15,474 bases of DNA from contig JAEWVV010000137.1 in assembly GCA_023458995.1 (NCBI GenBank), forward strand, positions 1 to 15,474, in the 5' to 3' direction. Positions 14,458-15,474 of the stretch are shown piece by piece. The notes under the pieces were generated by a model. The model ran no database searches. It saw only the letters and a program-made list of their open reading frames with translations, and was not told where the DNA came from. Position 1 is the first letter of the stretch. The number at the start of each line of letters is the position of its first letter. Origin of the DNA: Bacillota bacterium. Lineage in GTDB: Bacteria > Bacillota_I > Bacilli_A > Acholeplasmatales > Acholeplasmataceae. A program made the position numbers and the translations under genes.

Positions 14458-15474
14458 CTATTTATCGACATCTTTCCAAGACTCAGTACCGATATAACCT
14501 CTTAAAGCTTCAGCGGATAATGGTTTTGTAAAATAGAATCCTTGCATGATATTGATGTTATATTTTCTAGCTTCATCAAGCATTTGCTTATTTTCAATCG
14601 CTTCACAGATCACGGTGTACTCATTCTTCGATGCGAAGTCAACAAGAAGTTGAGCAAACTTTGCCTTCATATAGGATTCTTCTTCTTTTAAAAACTCATT
14701 GTCAAGTTTAATAATATCAATATCAAGTGATTGTGCGCGAGATAAAGTCGAGAAGTCTAGACCAAATCCATCAATCGCAATCTGGAATCCCATCTTCTTT
14801 AAATCAGCTAATGTTTTATGAATTTGCATCGGTTTATCAAATACAGCAAATTCAATTACTTCTAAAACGATAGCATCAGCATTCATACGATATTTCTTAA
14901 GTAATTTTTGGAAGTTTTGAGATAGAGATTCATTCATGAGCTGCTTAGGCGATAAGTTAATCGAAAATTTAAACTCTTTCTTTGGAAATTCTTGTTTAAG
15001 TTCTTGATACGTCTTGATGACTGTTTCTAATCCCCATAAACCGATCCAGTTAATATCACCTGATTGTTCCATGATGCCTAAGAATTTAAAAGGAGATAAT
15101 AAACCATGTTCCGGGTGATTCCAACGAATCAGTGATTCAACACCATAGATATCATTATTTTTAACATCAATCATTGGATGATAATAAAGTTGGAACTCTT
15201 TATGTTGAATCGCATGTTTGATCTGATAGTAGTATTCAACATGCTCTCCACCTTCCGTATTCATTTCATCGGAATATACTCTGATGTTGTTACCACCATT
15301 CTTCTTAATTAAATATGTAGCAAGTTTAAGTGAGTTCATTAAATCTTTAATCGTAGCACCATGAATTGGATAGAACGCAATCGCTATCGATGCTGTTGCA
15401 TTAATTGTTGTATCACCAAATAACTTAATTGGTCTTGCTAAAGACTGTTTAATCTTGGTTGCTAAGTCAACCGC
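14458..15474 (-). CDS. GGDEF-EAL c-di-GMP turnover protein (N-terminus beyond window)
   Basis: 338 residues visible; the frame is open to the right edge, so the Met at 15339 is internal. The first about 65 residues are the end of a GGDEF domain (TASIAIAFYPIHGATIKDLM... NIRVYSDE, matching the usual 'ASIGIALYP' strand). The rest is an EAL domain. Visible landmarks are YGVESLIRW (ESL for EAL, catalytic Glu113 kept), SINLSP (Asn173), LEVIEF (Glu205/Glu208), AIDGFGLDFSTL (Asp235, but Gly236 where most active enzymes have a second Asp), IIKLD (Lys256), CEAIEN (Glu291) and QGFYFTKP (Gln311). EAL domains cleave c-di-GMP to pGpG. The DGFG change may lower activity or turn the domain into a sensor. The GGDEF motif itself is off-window, so cyclase activity cannot be judged. 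It lies directly upstream of a c-di-GMP-I riboswitch operon, probably as a separate transcription unit. Confidence 0.92.
   Translation of the reverse strand, partial: AVDLATKIKQSLARPIKLFGDTTINATASIAIAFYPIHGATIKDLMNSLKLATYLIKKNGGNNIRVYSDEMNTEGGEHVEYYYQIKHAIQHKEFQLYYHPMIDVKNNDIYGVESLIRWNHPEHGLLSPFKFLGIMEQSGDINWIGLWGLETVIKTYQELKQEFPKKEFKFSINLSPKQLMNESLSQNFQKLLKKYRMNADAIVLEVIEFAVFDKPMQIHKTLADLKKMGFQIAIDGFGLDFSTLSRAQSLDIDIIKLDNEFLKEEESYMKAKFAQLLVDFASKNEYTVICEAIENKQMLDEARKYNINIMQGFYFTKPLSAEALRGYIGTESWKDVDK

Noticed and set aside
1..15474. Insertion sequences, CRISPR arrays, tRNA or rRNA genes
   Set aside because: No transposase, regular repeat-spacer pattern, tRNA cloverleaf or rRNA-like sequence was seen on either strand.

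Overview
The window is AT-rich and every supportable gene lies on the minus strand, so it reads from right to left. TGA is used as a stop (for example the TGA TGA at the end of the 4850-5623 gene) and Trp is encoded by TGG. Shine-Dalgarno sites are strong, with an occasional TTG start. This fits a low-GC Gram-positive-type bacterium with the standard code. An Acholeplasma/Izemoplasma-like mollicute or an Erysipelotrichia/Bacilli relative is my best guess, but no taxonomic marker gene is present, so the assignment is an inference.

Layout in transcription order. (1) The 3' end of a GGDEF-EAL gene (c-di-GMP turnover) enters at the right edge and stops at 14458. (2) A gene-free stretch of 333 bases, 14125-14457, holds a sigma-A-type promoter (14293-14321), a c-di-GMP-I (GEMM-I) riboswitch aptamer (about 14193-14256) and an overlapping intrinsic terminator (14165-14202). 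(3) Three exported proteins with SipW-type signal peptides follow (14124-13426, 13414-12443, 12378-11425). Hairpins flank the third, which is probably the major subunit. (4) Next are a SipW-type (ER/archaeal-type, Ser-His) signal peptidase (11304-10582), a membrane-anchored McrB-like AAA+ ATPase (10557-9013), a DUF2357-like protein with a long coiled-coil tail (8999-7149), and a second SipW-type signal peptidase (7135-6497). (5) A second c-di-GMP-I riboswitch with its own terminator sits inside the gene series (6379-6476). (6) Two more SipW-type exported proteins (6358-5636, 5623-4850) come next. (7) Last is a very large secreted protein rich in GLUG-like G-G-x-x-G repeats, translationally coupled to the preceding gene and running off the left edge (1617 codons visible).

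Working model (inference): c-di-GMP, made or degraded by enzymes such as the GGDEF-EAL neighbour, switches on a surface-fibre or biofilm-matrix assembly operon by antitermination. The first riboswitch gates the whole operon. The second gates the minor subunits and the giant adhesin. The two dedicated signal peptidases would mature the TasA/camelysin-style subunits. The unexpected part is an McrB/DUF2357-like pair without a recognisable nuclease, built into a membrane-associated secretion context. Both peptidases and the DUF2357-like protein end in charged coiled-coil tails that could bring them together on the cytoplasmic side.
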